This document shows positions 1 to 7,434 of a stretch of DNA of 64,000 bases, in pieces. The stretch is from the NCBI RefSeq assembly GCF_025464955.1, contig NZ_JAODNM010000052.1, positions 1 to 64,000 of the forward strand. Direction: 5' to 3'. The stretch comes from Amycolatopsis sp. (GTDB taxonomy: Bacteria > Actinomycetota > Actinomycetes > Mycobacteriales > Pseudonocardiaceae). Under the pieces are notes generated by a model. The model saw nothing but the letters and a program-made list of their open reading frames with translations, had not been told where the DNA came from and searched no databases. Both the position numbers and the translations under genes were made by a program. Each line of letters opens with the position of its first letter. Position 1 is the stretch's first letter.

Positions 1-278
1 GCAAAGCCGTCCAGCAGGCCTGGGCCCGCGTCTGGCTCAACGAACTGCGCGACCGCAAGATCCGGGTCAACGTCCTGACCCCCGGCCAGGTCGCCACCGC
101 CAAACAGGAAGAACTGTTCGACGAGGCCACCAAGGCCGCATTCGAATCCCTGATCCCCCGCGGAAAGATGGGCCGCCCCGAAGAAATCGCCACCGTCGCC
201 CTGTTCCTCGCCTCCGACGACTCCAGCTACGTCAACGGCCTGGAACTGGTCACCGACGGCGGCACCACCGCCATCTGA
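1..278 (+). CDS. SDR-family oxidoreductase, C-terminal part (5' end outside window)
   Basis: The reading frame enters from before base 1 and stops with TGA at 276-278, leaving about 91 residues. What is visible is the C-terminal third of a classical short-chain dehydrogenase/reductase. There is a VNVLTPGQVATA segment (the PG motif after the substrate loop), a GRPEEIATVALFLASDDSSYVNG stretch that is the family's dimer helix, and the terminal ELVTDGGTTAI strand. The Rossmann nucleotide site and the YxxxK catalytic pair lie outside the window, so cofactor and substrate cannot be judged. No neighbour suggests a pathway. Confidence 0.88.
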   Translation, partial: KAVQQAWARVWLNELRDRKIRVNVLTPGQVATAKQEELFDEATKAAFESLIPRGKMGRPEEIATVALFLASDDSSYVNGLELVTDGGTTAI

Positions 279-477
279 CCACACACCGGAATACCGCGGG
301 TACCCCCCCGCAACAACCCAGTCGCCACAAGGAACTGATCTCGAACGTGGACATCCGCAACACGCCGAAATGTTGCGCGGGCGCCCGAATTCGCGTGCTA
401 TCGATGATTCTTGGACACCGGTCGGTGTCTACTGGTGAAGCAGTGTCATTCGTGAAGCAAAGCTCTGGAGGAAATTC

Positions 478-630
478 GTGATCGACCTATCGCCGGCCTG
501 CCAACGCATGATCGATGTGCTGACTGGCATCACCGATGACCAACTGGGCGGCGCCACCCCGTGCGACGACTTCACCGTCGCCGATCGAATAACGATCATG
601 GGATGCCCTCGTCCCGTGTCCATGGCCTGA
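478..630 (+). pseudogene. truncated DinB / TIGR03086-like protein
   Basis: A GTG start at 478 sits about 6 nt after a good GGAGGA ribosome site (467-472) and opens a 50-codon frame. Its first ~37 residues (IDLSPACQRMIDVLTGIT, then a TPCDDFTVAD motif) match the N-terminus of TIGR03086/maleylpyruvate-isomerase-like DinB proteins, which are normally about 190 residues. After that the match is lost and a stop follows. The mycothiol/metal-binding four-helix bundle is therefore absent. It reads as a gene cut short by deletion whose translation signal survives. A genuine 50-residue peptide is the less likely alternative. Confidence 0.55.
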
Positions 631-804
631 CTCTCTTTTTTGGAATAGCGGCAGGTTCACGAACCCAACCTACCGGCGGAAGATGAGCCGGAGGTGTCGG
701 GAAAGGTGCGGCAGCTGGCCCGGTACGTCGCGGCCGACGCGCTGGGCCCGACCGGCACGAACGAGACACAGCAAAACCTCGAGAACAGGAAGAGAGCACA
801 CCTC

Positions 805-1428
805 ATGGGCAACATCACCATCATCGGTACGGGGAACATGGCCCGTACCATCGGCACGCTGGCGGTAGCGGGCGGCAACACCGTCGAGGTCATGGGCCGC
901 GATCAGTCCAAGGCCGATAACCTAGCCAAGGCTCTGGGCGGCGGCGCAACGACGGGCAGGTGGGGCGCCGTCCCGGCCGGGGACATCGTCATCACTGCCC
1001 TGTTGTACGACGCTGTCGTTCCGGTCGTCGTCGAGTACGGAGACGCCCTCTCGGACAAGGTCATCGTCGACATCAGCAACCCCTTCAACGCCACGTTCGA
1101 CGGTCTGGCCCACAGCGAGGAGACCTCGATCGCGCAGGAAGTCGCCAAGGTGGCCCCGGCCAGCGCCAGCGTGGTGAAGGCATTCAACACCATCTTCCGT
1201 AATGTCCTGGAAAAGGGGCGGCCCAACGTCTTCATCGCTGGCGACAATGCGCAGGCCAAGGCGGGCGTGGCGGCATTCATCGAGAGCCTCGGGCTGCGCC
1301 CGCTGGACGTCGGCGGCCTGAAAATGGCGCACTGGCTGGAAGGAGTGGGCGTGGTCACGGTGGGCCTCGCCGGCAACGGGGTCGGCCACTGGGACTTCGC
1401 CCTCGGCGTCAACGAATTCACCGGCTGA
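805..1428 (+). CDS. NADPH-dependent F420 reductase-like protein (NAD(P)-binding, COG2085 type)
   Basis: 207 residues. The N-terminus ITIIGTGNMARTIG is a Rossmann dinucleotide site (GxGxM type), followed by a basic GRD segment that usually selects NADP(H). Further on are VDISNPF and KAFNTIF, the substrate-face motifs of the F420-reductase/oxidoreductase family. The frame is open upstream to an ATG at 694, but that extension is not family-like. ATG 805 follows an AGGAAGAGAG ribosome site (786-795) and starts directly on the beta-strand. Family members transfer hydride between NADPH and F420 or reduce small carbonyls; the substrate here is unknown. Confidence 0.8.
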   Translation: MGNITIIGTGNMARTIGTLAVAGGNTVEVMGRDQSKADNLAKALGGGATTGRWGAVPAGDIVITALLYDAVVPVVVEYGDALSDKVIVDISNPFNATFDGLAHSEETSIAQEVAKVAPASASVVKAFNTIFRNVLEKGRPNVFIAGDNAQAKAGVAAFIESLGLRPLDVGGLKMAHWLEGVGVVTVGLAGNGVGHWDFALGVNEFTG

Positions 1429-1469
1429 GCCCCCGGGGCCGAGGAACCCGATTGGTCCCCGGGATGCTC

Positions 1470-1574
1470 CTACCGCTGTGATCGAAGTGCCCGCAACGCG
1501 GCCACCAGGCCGTGGTCCAACGCCAAGGTGCGGACGCTCGCCTCGGTCTTCGGCGGACACGCGACCACGGTCCT
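1470..1574 (-). pseudogene. tyrosine-recombinase (integrase) fragment
   Basis: On the minus strand about 33 codons read VVACPPKTEASVRTLALD followed by a VAALRA helix and a stop. This is the core beta-hairpin/helix that follows the first catalytic Arg region in actinobacterial site-specific integrases (typical form PPKTxAxxRTVALD..TVAALRAHR). Nothing upstream or downstream in this frame continues the recombinase, so it is a remnant. With the second integrase scrap at 17.7-17.9 kb it suggests past integration events. Confidence 0.55.
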
Positions 1575-1737
1575 GGACCTGGTGTGATACCTGCAGCACT
1601 TTGGCGTCGACCGACCCGAGCGGCATGTGCTGGGGCTGGCTCCAGTGGGCATGCGACGGGGGAGGCGCTACCCTTCACTATGGATTGGACTTGATTGCCA
1701 CAGTGCTTTACGGGATTTACAGCGCAGCTACTATGGT

Positions 1738-1902
1738 GTGAGCGGAGTGAATTGGTTCGGCAATCTATTTGGGCCCGCTGGTTGGGGAATAGGTCGTATT
1801 CTCAATCTTCCATTTGATATTCTTCAGCTGGCAGGTTGGCTCAAGGACCCCAAGGTCTATCTGCCGGGCTGTCATGATGGGAAGCTCGACTTTGTCTGGT
1901 AG
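1738..1902 (+). CDS. small hypothetical protein, AT-richer than surroundings
   Basis: A frame of about 54 codons begins at GTG 1738 (alternative GTG 1747) and ends at TAG 1902. The product is rich in Trp, Phe and Gly with hydrophobic stretches (NWFGNLFGPAGWGIG, PFDILQLAGW) and ends in DFVW. No ribosome site is convincing and I recognise no family. Codon use is clearly less G/C-biased than in neighbouring genes, as in the next gene, so the pair may be a foreign insert. It may also be the surviving tail of a larger gene. Confidence 0.3.
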   Translation: MSGVNWFGNLFGPAGWGIGRILNLPFDILQLAGWLKDPKVYLPGCHDGKLDFVW

Positions 1903-1982
1903 GATCTGGCGGAGTTTGGGGTGACGTGTGGGCGGCGTTGGCAAATCTCGCTTCAATGAATGTGTGATACTAGGAGAAATAC

Positions 1983-2339
1983 TTGCGGTCCAGGCTTGTG
2001 GTCAGCGCGATTCTGGTGCTTCTGTGTACTGCCATCACGTGTTCTTGTAGCGCGATTCGGAACTCTCGTTATCAGGATGGCGCAACGACTCAGATCCGCA
2101 ACGATTCGCATGTTCCTGTCGTTCTCTCGCTGTGTGCAGACGATCACTGCCACGAGCAAGTTCCTGAAGTGCGTATCAACTTCGCTCCAGGTTATTCAAC
2201 TGCAGTAAACGTATCCTTCGATGCCTCAGAAACATTTTTAGTTCGCACGGCGGGTTCAGCGCGTTGTTTGGCGGTTGCTGAGCATCTGTCCAATGTGCAC
2301 CCGACCGTGTTGGTCTCGCAGTCGACGGACTGCGGTTAG
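1983..2339 (+). CDS. small putative lipoprotein, unknown function
   Basis: 118 residues from a TTG start at 1983, placed 6 nt after AGGAGA (1971-1976). The N-terminus is a short basic end, a hydrophobic segment (LVVSAILVLLCTAITC) and a Cys-rich CSCSA that could serve as a degenerate lipobox, so export and lipid anchoring are likely. The mature part has four more Cys, is Val/Ser-rich and probably beta-structured. No family recognised. Base composition is more AT than average here, as in the small gene just upstream, consistent with acquisition as a unit. Confidence 0.6.
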   Translation: MRSRLVVSAILVLLCTAITCSCSAIRNSRYQDGATTQIRNDSHVPVVLSLCADDHCHEQVPEVRINFAPGYSTAVNVSFDASETFLVRTAGSARCLAVAEHLSNVHPTVLVSQSTDCG

Positions 2340-2433
2340 GTCACCGCGCACGACCTGGTCGAGTCGGTTGCAGAATTTTGCTATCGGTGCTGGCGTGGTC
2401 CTTCAGGCTGAAACTCGAATTTCGTTGATCGGG

Positions 2434-2683
2434 CCGGTTCTTCTGTGCGCCCCCGAGTGTGCGGCAACGATGTTCGCCGAGCAGATCGATGGCCTGTCTG
2501 CTCGGTATCGCCGCCGCACGGTTGTGCTGCCGGCCATGCTGGAACAGGCACGGCGGGCCTTGGCGGGCCTTGGCGGGCCGGGCAGGCGCGCGACTGGCCG
2601 CGAAACTGGGAATCCGGGTCCACGGGAGCACCCTGTTGCGCCTGGTCCGCTCGTCGCCTGAACCTGGATTTTGTCGGTCGTGA
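2434..2683 (+). pseudogene. ISL3-family transposase fragment, frameshifted
   Basis: In one frame the sequence encodes LLCAPECAATMFAEQIDGL, then RYRRRTVVLPAMLEQ and RRALAG. After a frame change it continues GRAGARLAAKLGIRVHGSTL and LLRLVRS. Together these match the zinc-ribbon end and first helical domain of ISL3/IS1096-type transposases (C..PxCxRRTFAEQ, LAGRAGARLAxxLGI). The frame is broken precisely by a 10-bp tandem duplication at 2552-2571. The DDE catalytic domain is missing and no flanking inverted repeats are seen, so the element is dead. Confidence 0.65.
2552..2580 (+). repeat. 10-bp tandem duplication that breaks the ISL3 transposase relic
   Basis: The unit GGCGGGCCTT occurs twice in a row (2552-2561, 2562-2571) and is followed by nine bases of a third copy. 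Removing one unit restores an uninterrupted ...RRALAGRAGARLA... reading, the expected family sequence. The duplication is therefore the frameshifting lesion, of replication-slippage type. Confidence 0.8.
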
Positions 2684-3554
2684 GGTATCCGGAGAGTTCC
2701 AAGCCGGTGATGCCGTGGTGTGCGGACCAGCGGTGTCTGTTCCGGGCTGCGGGCACAGGGAAGAGCGTCGCCCCCACTGTCTATCGGGGGGACGACGCCC
2801 GGACCGCAGACGTGATCGGGTTACCAAGCGTGCACAGTGCGCCCTGCGAAATGGCCTCGGCGTCGGCACCCGCGGATCGGATGCGGAGGCAGGCCAACGG
2901 CGCACAGCCTTATCGCGGCGTACTCCGCGTGGGTGCCCGGTGCTGCTTCTGCTGGAACTCCGGCTGGGAGCCCGGACCTTATCTCCTGGTCCTGCCTTGG
3001 CCTGTCGATGCTCCTGCTCATAGGTCTACGCCGCGACACGCCGCGGCACAAGGGCAGTCGACCATCAGATGCTGCACCGTAGCGCGGTGAGCATGGACTC
3101 CCGTCATCGTTGAGGTCGCAAACGGCATCATGTCGCGCAGCGACCGTGTGTTGGTCCATGGCCGCCGCGGACTCGCCTTGTTTCGCCGAGGCACTTGCAC
3201 CGCTGTATTCCACGCACCGCGACGGCATCGAAGGCTGCGCGGCCCAGATCTCCGGGCAAGACCGAGGACGTTCCCGGAACCGAACAGGAAAGTCAGACCT
3301 ACTCTTCGCAGCGCTCACACCGAAACGCTGTCCAGTGCGAGTGTCGGCGTGTGGCGAAGCTGAGGTTCTGGCGCATCTCCAGCCGGATGTGGCAGCGGGC
3401 ACCTAGCCGGTGCCGATTGGTGGTACGCCGTGGACAGGCATGCGCTGGCCAACCGTCGGCTCTGAAGATCGCCCGTGAGGGCAGGACGCAGCGAACGCTG
3501 GGATTTAGCGTTGCGGGGACTGGTAGTTCCTCCCCACCTCCAGGAGAACCACGC
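2684..3554. other. non-coding/decayed stretch between transposase relic and secreted protein gene
   Basis: Open frames here lack start signals, family resemblance and consistent codon bias on either strand. One structure stands out: a hairpin at 2766-2799 with arms GCGTCG/CGACGC plus CCCCC/GGGGG around a loop of about 11 nt, which may be an old terminator. I see no gene I can support. Confidence 0.4.
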
Positions 3555-4142
3555 ATGCCGAACTGGACACGACTCCGCCCTGCCCTCGCGCTGGCGTTAC
3601 TCGGACTGCTGACCATCGCCCCCGCGACTCCGGCCGCGGCCAAGCCGCTGGAGCAGCACTGCAACTCCGACATCACCACCGGCAAGGTCGCCTGCTACCC
3701 GAGTTTCGCCGCGGAGATCGACGCGCTCAGCGGCGGCCGCGTCGCCGACGTCACTGATGCTCACACACTGACCCAGGCCCAGGTCGGCCGCATCGCGGCG
3801 GCCTCCCCGTTCATCCTCGGGGTGCTCTACGCCGACATCAACTACGGAGGCGGGACCTGGACCTTCACCTCCACCGCCGGCTGTGGGACGAACCATTTCC
3901 GGTACTTCGGCAGCGCCGAACTGAGAGGCACCTTTATCGACAACCAGACCACGTCGTTCAAAGGGTTCTCGAACTGCTCCCTGAAGATGTTCGAGGACGA
4001 CACCCTGCTCATCGTCCAGTACCCCAACCTCGATCCGTCCGGCAGCTGCATGGTGTCGGCCTGCATGGGGCCGATTGGGTCGACGTCCGCGCTCACCGCG
4101 CTCAACGACCAGGTCTCCTACGTCGAGATCTACGGTCTGTGA
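3555..4142 (+). CDS. secreted peptidase-inhibitor I36 / crystallin-like protein
   Basis: 195 residues. ATG 3555 follows CAGGAGAACC (3541-3550), a good ribosome site. Residues 1-30 form a Sec signal peptide (LALALLGLLTIAPATPAAA). The exported part begins KPLEQHCNSD, and its C-terminal half carries the YADINYGGGTWTFTS and TSFKGFSNCSLKMFEDD motifs of Streptomyces-type I36 inhibitors and beta/gamma-crystallin-like domains, with six or more Cys likely paired. Such proteins act outside the cell as protease inhibitors or compact stable domains; the target here is unknown. It stands alone between decayed DNA and the LysR gene. Confidence 0.7.
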   Translation: MPNWTRLRPALALALLGLLTIAPATPAAAKPLEQHCNSDITTGKVACYPSFAAEIDALSGGRVADVTDAHTLTQAQVGRIAAASPFILGVLYADINYGGGTWTFTSTAGCGTNHFRYFGSAELRGTFIDNQTTSFKGFSNCSLKMFEDDTLLIVQYPNLDPSGSCMVSACMGPIGSTSALTALNDQVSYVEIYGL

Positions 4143-4198
4143 CTATCGTGATCGGCTGGTCGACGCGGTGCGCACGCTCTCGTAAATGACAGGCTGGG

Positions 4199-5116
4199 TC
4201 ACTGCGGGTCGGGCTCGGTCGGAAGTGCGCTGACCCCTCGGACGGCGGCGATCACCGCGGCGATGCGGGGGGAGAGGTGTTCACCGTCGCGAACGATCAC
4301 CACGTTGTGTCGCAAGGTGTCGAGCCCGTCGATCGGTAGCCGGACGAGCTTGGCCTCGGCGCCGGCGGGCGTCAGCTCCGGCGCGATTGTGACGCCCCAG
4401 CCGACCCCGACCAGCCCGATGGCGGTGCCGATGTCGTTCACGGTCGCTGTCACCCTTGGCTCGAAACCTGCCGTGATGCACAGACTCAGTGTGAGCTGGC
4501 CGAGTGTGCTATTCGGACACACGACCCATGACTCGTCGTGCAACTGCGCCATCGTGCAGCTGCGACGGTTCGCCAGCGGGTGGTCCGCTGGGACGCAGAG
4601 GCGCAGGGGATCGTGTCCGAGAACCCACTCGCGCAACCCCGGCGCGGTCCGGGGGTGCGCCGCGCCGTACCGGGACACGATCACCATGTCGAGTTGATCG
4701 CGGCGCACCGCGTCGGCGCCTGCCTCATCGGTGGTGGCGGCCAGTCTGATCTCCATTTCGGAGAATCGGTGACGGACCTCGGTCAGCGCGCGGCTCATGA
4801 TGCGGGGGCCCTCGTGAAACGGCACGCCGACGCGCAACAGGCCGGTGAACCCCTCGGACTCAGTGGCCAGTGACGCCTCGGCGGAACGCAACTCGACGAG
4901 GATACGTTCGGCGTGTTCGACGAGGTTGTGTCCGGCGGGAGTCAGCGTGATGTGGTTCCCGGTGCGATCGACGAGCGCCGTACCCGTATCGCTTTCCAGT
5001 GCCGTGAGCTGCTGCGAGACCGCCGAACGGGTGTATTGCAGCACTCGCCCGGCCGCGGCGATGGATCCCTCGGCCGCTATCGCGCGCAACGTGATCAGCT
5101 TGCGAACATCGAGCAT
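4199..5116 (-). CDS. LysR-family transcriptional regulator
   Basis: 305 residues. The N-terminal winged helix-turn-helix (residues ~3-60: LITLRAIAAEGSIAAAGRVL, SAVSQQLTALE) and the C-terminal periplasmic-binding-like effector domain are both complete. It is divergent from the ABC transporter operon starting at 5267, with 150 bp between. In this family that arrangement normally means control of the neighbour in response to its substrate. The AT-rich core of the gap (about 5120-5165) is the likely operator/promoter zone, but no T-N11-A site is decisive. Confidence 0.9.
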   Translation of the reverse strand: MLDVRKLITLRAIAAEGSIAAAGRVLQYTRSAVSQQLTALESDTGTALVDRTGNHITLTPAGHNLVEHAERILVELRSAEASLATESEGFTGLLRVGVPFHEGPRIMSRALTEVRHRFSEMEIRLAATTDEAGADAVRRDQLDMVIVSRYGAAHPRTAPGLREWVLGHDPLRLCVPADHPLANRRSCTMAQLHDESWVVCPNSTLGQLTLSLCITAGFEPRVTATVNDIGTAIGLVGVGWGVTIAPELTPAGAEAKLVRLPIDGLDTLRHNVVIVRDGEHLSPRIAAVIAAVRGVSALPTEPDPQ

Positions 5117-5266
5117 GTGTCAATTCCTCTAACGCTCGGGGTCATCGATCGTAACGTCAGTTTACTTGCTCCGGCCGCTCGGCGTGTCTGTACTTGTCAC
5201 AGCGCGCGACCCGTTTCGGGGACCACGCCGAGTACACCGACAACGAGGTCGCCGAGGAGTTGCGCG

Positions 5267-6553
5267 ATGAGTGACCACCGCTTGCCCCCGCACACACCCC
5301 TTCGAACGAGGTCCACCGGCCAGTCCGCCCACTTCCGCAGGAGTCGCGGCCTGGCCCGCGCGATCGCTATCGTGGCCGCGACGGCGACGACGCTCGCCGG
5401 CTGCTCCGCGACGGCGACGTCAGGCGGGTCGGGGTCCGGACCGCTCACGATCGGCATGTCATTGCCGCTCACCGGCGCGGCGGCCGACGTGGCGAAGTCC
5501 GGCTACCAGGGCTACAAACTGTGGGCGTCGCAGGTCAACGCCGCCGGCGGGCTGCTGGGCCGCAGTGTCCACCTCGACGTCCTCGACAACGGCTTCGATC
5601 CGAACCAGACGGGCACCGACTACACGCGCCTGATCAGCCAGAACAAGGACGACCTCCTCCTCGGCACGTTCTCGTCGCTGCTGAACGCGCCGGCCTCGGC
5701 GATCGCCGCGCGACAGCAGATGCTCTACGTCGAACCGTCCGGCGGTGCGGCCTCCCTGTTCACCCGGGGCTTCACGAACCTGTTCTTCGCACAACCGGGG
5801 ACGACGGCGAGCCTGCCCGATCTGTTCGTCCAGTGGTTCGGTTCGTTGCCCGCGGACCAACGTCCGAAGACCGCCGCCTACCTCACCCAGGACGACCCGA
5901 GCGCGAGTCCCGCGATCGCGGTCTTCAAGACCAAGCTCCTGGCGCTCGGCGTCACCCAGGTCTACGACCAGACCTACGACCCGAGCACCTCGAACTTCGA
6001 CTCCATCGCGGCCGGTGTCGCGCACGCCCAGCCGGACATGGTCATCCAGGGCGCGGTGAGCAACGACGGCGCGCCTTTCGTCCGGTCGCTGGAAAAGCTG
6101 AACTTCAGCCCGAAGATCCTCTTCCAGACCCGCGCGCCCGCCGACGACACCTACCCGGGCGCGATCGGTGCGAAGAACACCGAAGGCGTGTTCACCGCGG
6201 AGGCATGGAGCCCGAAGTCGACCTATACGGGCAATGCCGCTTTCGTCTCCGCGTACACGGGGATGTTCGGCAGCCCGCCCGACGAGGACGCGGCCAACTC
6301 CTACACCGCGGCGCAGGTGCTCGCCGCGGCCGTCAAGGCGGTGGGGCGGATCGACCAGAAGGCGCTCGCGGACTGGCTGCACACCCACACCGTCGACACC
6401 ATCGTCGGGCCGTTGAAATGGGACTCCACCGGCGATCCGATCGGCACCGCGCTGCTCGCGCAATGGCAACAGGGCACGCTGCAGGTCGTCGCGCCGAAGT
6501 CGGCCGCAACCAGCACCACGGTCGTCTACCCGAAGCCGGGCTGGTCCAACTGA
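5267..6553 (+). CDS. ABC transporter substrate-binding lipoprotein (branched-chain amino acid/amide type, LivK-like)
   Basis: 428 residues. ATG 5267 lies 9 nt after GAGGAG (5252-5257); the open frame upstream is not protein-like. A basic N-terminus precedes a hydrophobic segment and a lipobox TLAGC, so it is a lipid-anchored receptor outside the membrane. The mature part starts GPLTIGMSLPLTGAAAD, the classic first strand of periplasmic-binding type I (peripla_BP_6) receptors. It is the first gene of a transporter operon, and its stop (6551-6553) shares one base with the permease start. The ligand (amino acid, amide, urea or aromatic acid) cannot be told from sequence alone. Confidence 0.9.
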   Translation: MSDHRLPPHTPLRTRSTGQSAHFRRSRGLARAIAIVAATATTLAGCSATATSGGSGSGPLTIGMSLPLTGAAADVAKSGYQGYKLWASQVNAAGGLLGRSVHLDVLDNGFDPNQTGTDYTRLISQNKDDLLLGTFSSLLNAPASAIAARQQMLYVEPSGGAASLFTRGFTNLFFAQPGTTASLPDLFVQWFGSLPADQRPKTAAYLTQDDPSASPAIAVFKTKLLALGVTQVYDQTYDPSTSNFDSIAAGVAHAQPDMVIQGAVSNDGAPFVRSLEKLNFSPKILFQTRAPADDTYPGAIGAKNTEGVFTAEAWSPKSTYTGNAAFVSAYTGMFGSPPDEDAANSYTAAQVLAAAVKAVGRIDQKALADWLHTHTVDTIVGPLKWDSTGDPIGTALLAQWQQGTLQVVAPKSAATSTTVVYPKPGWSN

Positions 6554-7434
6554 TGAGCGAACTCGTTCAGACGCTCATCTTCGGGATCCTCATCGGCGGC
6601 GTCTACGCGCTGATGGCGACCGGGCTCACGCTCACCTTCGGCGTCATGAAGATCGTCAACATGGCGCAGGGCGCTTTCCTGATGGTGTCCACCTACCTGT
6701 GTTACGCCCTGTGGCAGCACTTCGGCCTCGACCCCATCCTCGCCGCGTTCCTGGTGATGTTCCCGATGGCCGCACTCGGGCTGGTGGTCTACAAACTCGT
6801 CATCGAGCGGCTGGAACGCATCGACCCCGGCCTGACCATCGTGGCCACGTTCGCGCTCGCGCTGATCACCGAGGCGTTCCTGGCGCTGCTGTGGGGACCC
6901 AACCAGCGGACGACCACCCCGGCGTACTTCAACCAGGCGATCCACCTGGGCACGCTGGTGGTCCCGCGCGCGCAGTTCTACGCGTGCTTGCTCGCGATCG
7001 CGATCACGGTGGTGCTGCAGGTCGCGATCAAACGGACCTGGCTGGGCCGCGCGATCACGGCCGCGTCGGAGAACCCAGAAGGCGCCCGGTTGATCGGGGT
7101 CGAACCCGCGCGGGTCGGGGCGTGGATCTTCGCCATCGCCACCGGATCGACCGCGTTCGGCGGCGCCGCGCTGAGCTTCCTCTACCAGTTCACCCCGGAC
7201 ACGCAAGACTTCTGGCTCGGACTGACCTTGAGCGTGGTGATCGTCGGCGGGCTGGGCAGCGTGCCTGGAGCGTTCGCCGCCGGGATGCTCCTCGGCCTCG
7301 CCGAGTCGCTGACCACGACGTACGTCTCGGTGCGCTGGGCGACCGCGGTCCCCACGGTGCTGATCCTGGTCGTACTGACCATCCGGCCGCAGGGGCTGTT
7401 CACCCGCGCGACACGACAGGACGCCGCCTCATGA
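6553..7434 (+). CDS. branched-chain-type ABC transporter permease (LivH-like)
   Basis: 293 residues, highly hydrophobic with about seven to eight membrane spans. It begins LIFGILIGGVYALMATGLTL and FGVMKIVNMAQGAFLM, the signature opening of LivH/UrtB permeases. A SENPEGARLIGVEP loop near residue 180 corresponds to the coupling helix that meets the ATPases. ATG 6553 overlaps the receptor stop by one base and the gene ends in a 4-bp ATGA overlap with the next gene, so translation is coupled. Confidence 0.92.
   Translation: MSELVQTLIFGILIGGVYALMATGLTLTFGVMKIVNMAQGAFLMVSTYLCYALWQHFGLDPILAAFLVMFPMAALGLVVYKLVIERLERIDPGLTIVATFALALITEAFLALLWGPNQRTTTPAYFNQAIHLGTLVVPRAQFYACLLAIAITVVLQVAIKRTWLGRAITAASENPEGARLIGVEPARVGAWIFAIATGSTAFGGAALSFLYQFTPDTQDFWLGLTLSVVIVGGLGSVPGAFAAGMLLGLAESLTTTYVSVRWATAVPTVLILVVLTIRPQGLFTRATRQDAAS

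Noticed and set aside
694..804. N-terminal extension of the F420-reductase-like gene to ATG 694
   Set aside because: The added 37 residues are not family-like and the ribosome site and Rossmann start favour ATG 805. The extension may be residue of deleted DNA.
2821..3402. Minus-strand open frame of about 190 codons
   Set aside because: Composition is random-like, with no start signal and no recognisable motif.
5521..6550. Long alternative frames over the transporter genes and similar long opposite-strand frames elsewhere
   Set aside because: They are Arg/Pro/Gly-rich shadows of high-GC genes without ribosome sites or family motifs.
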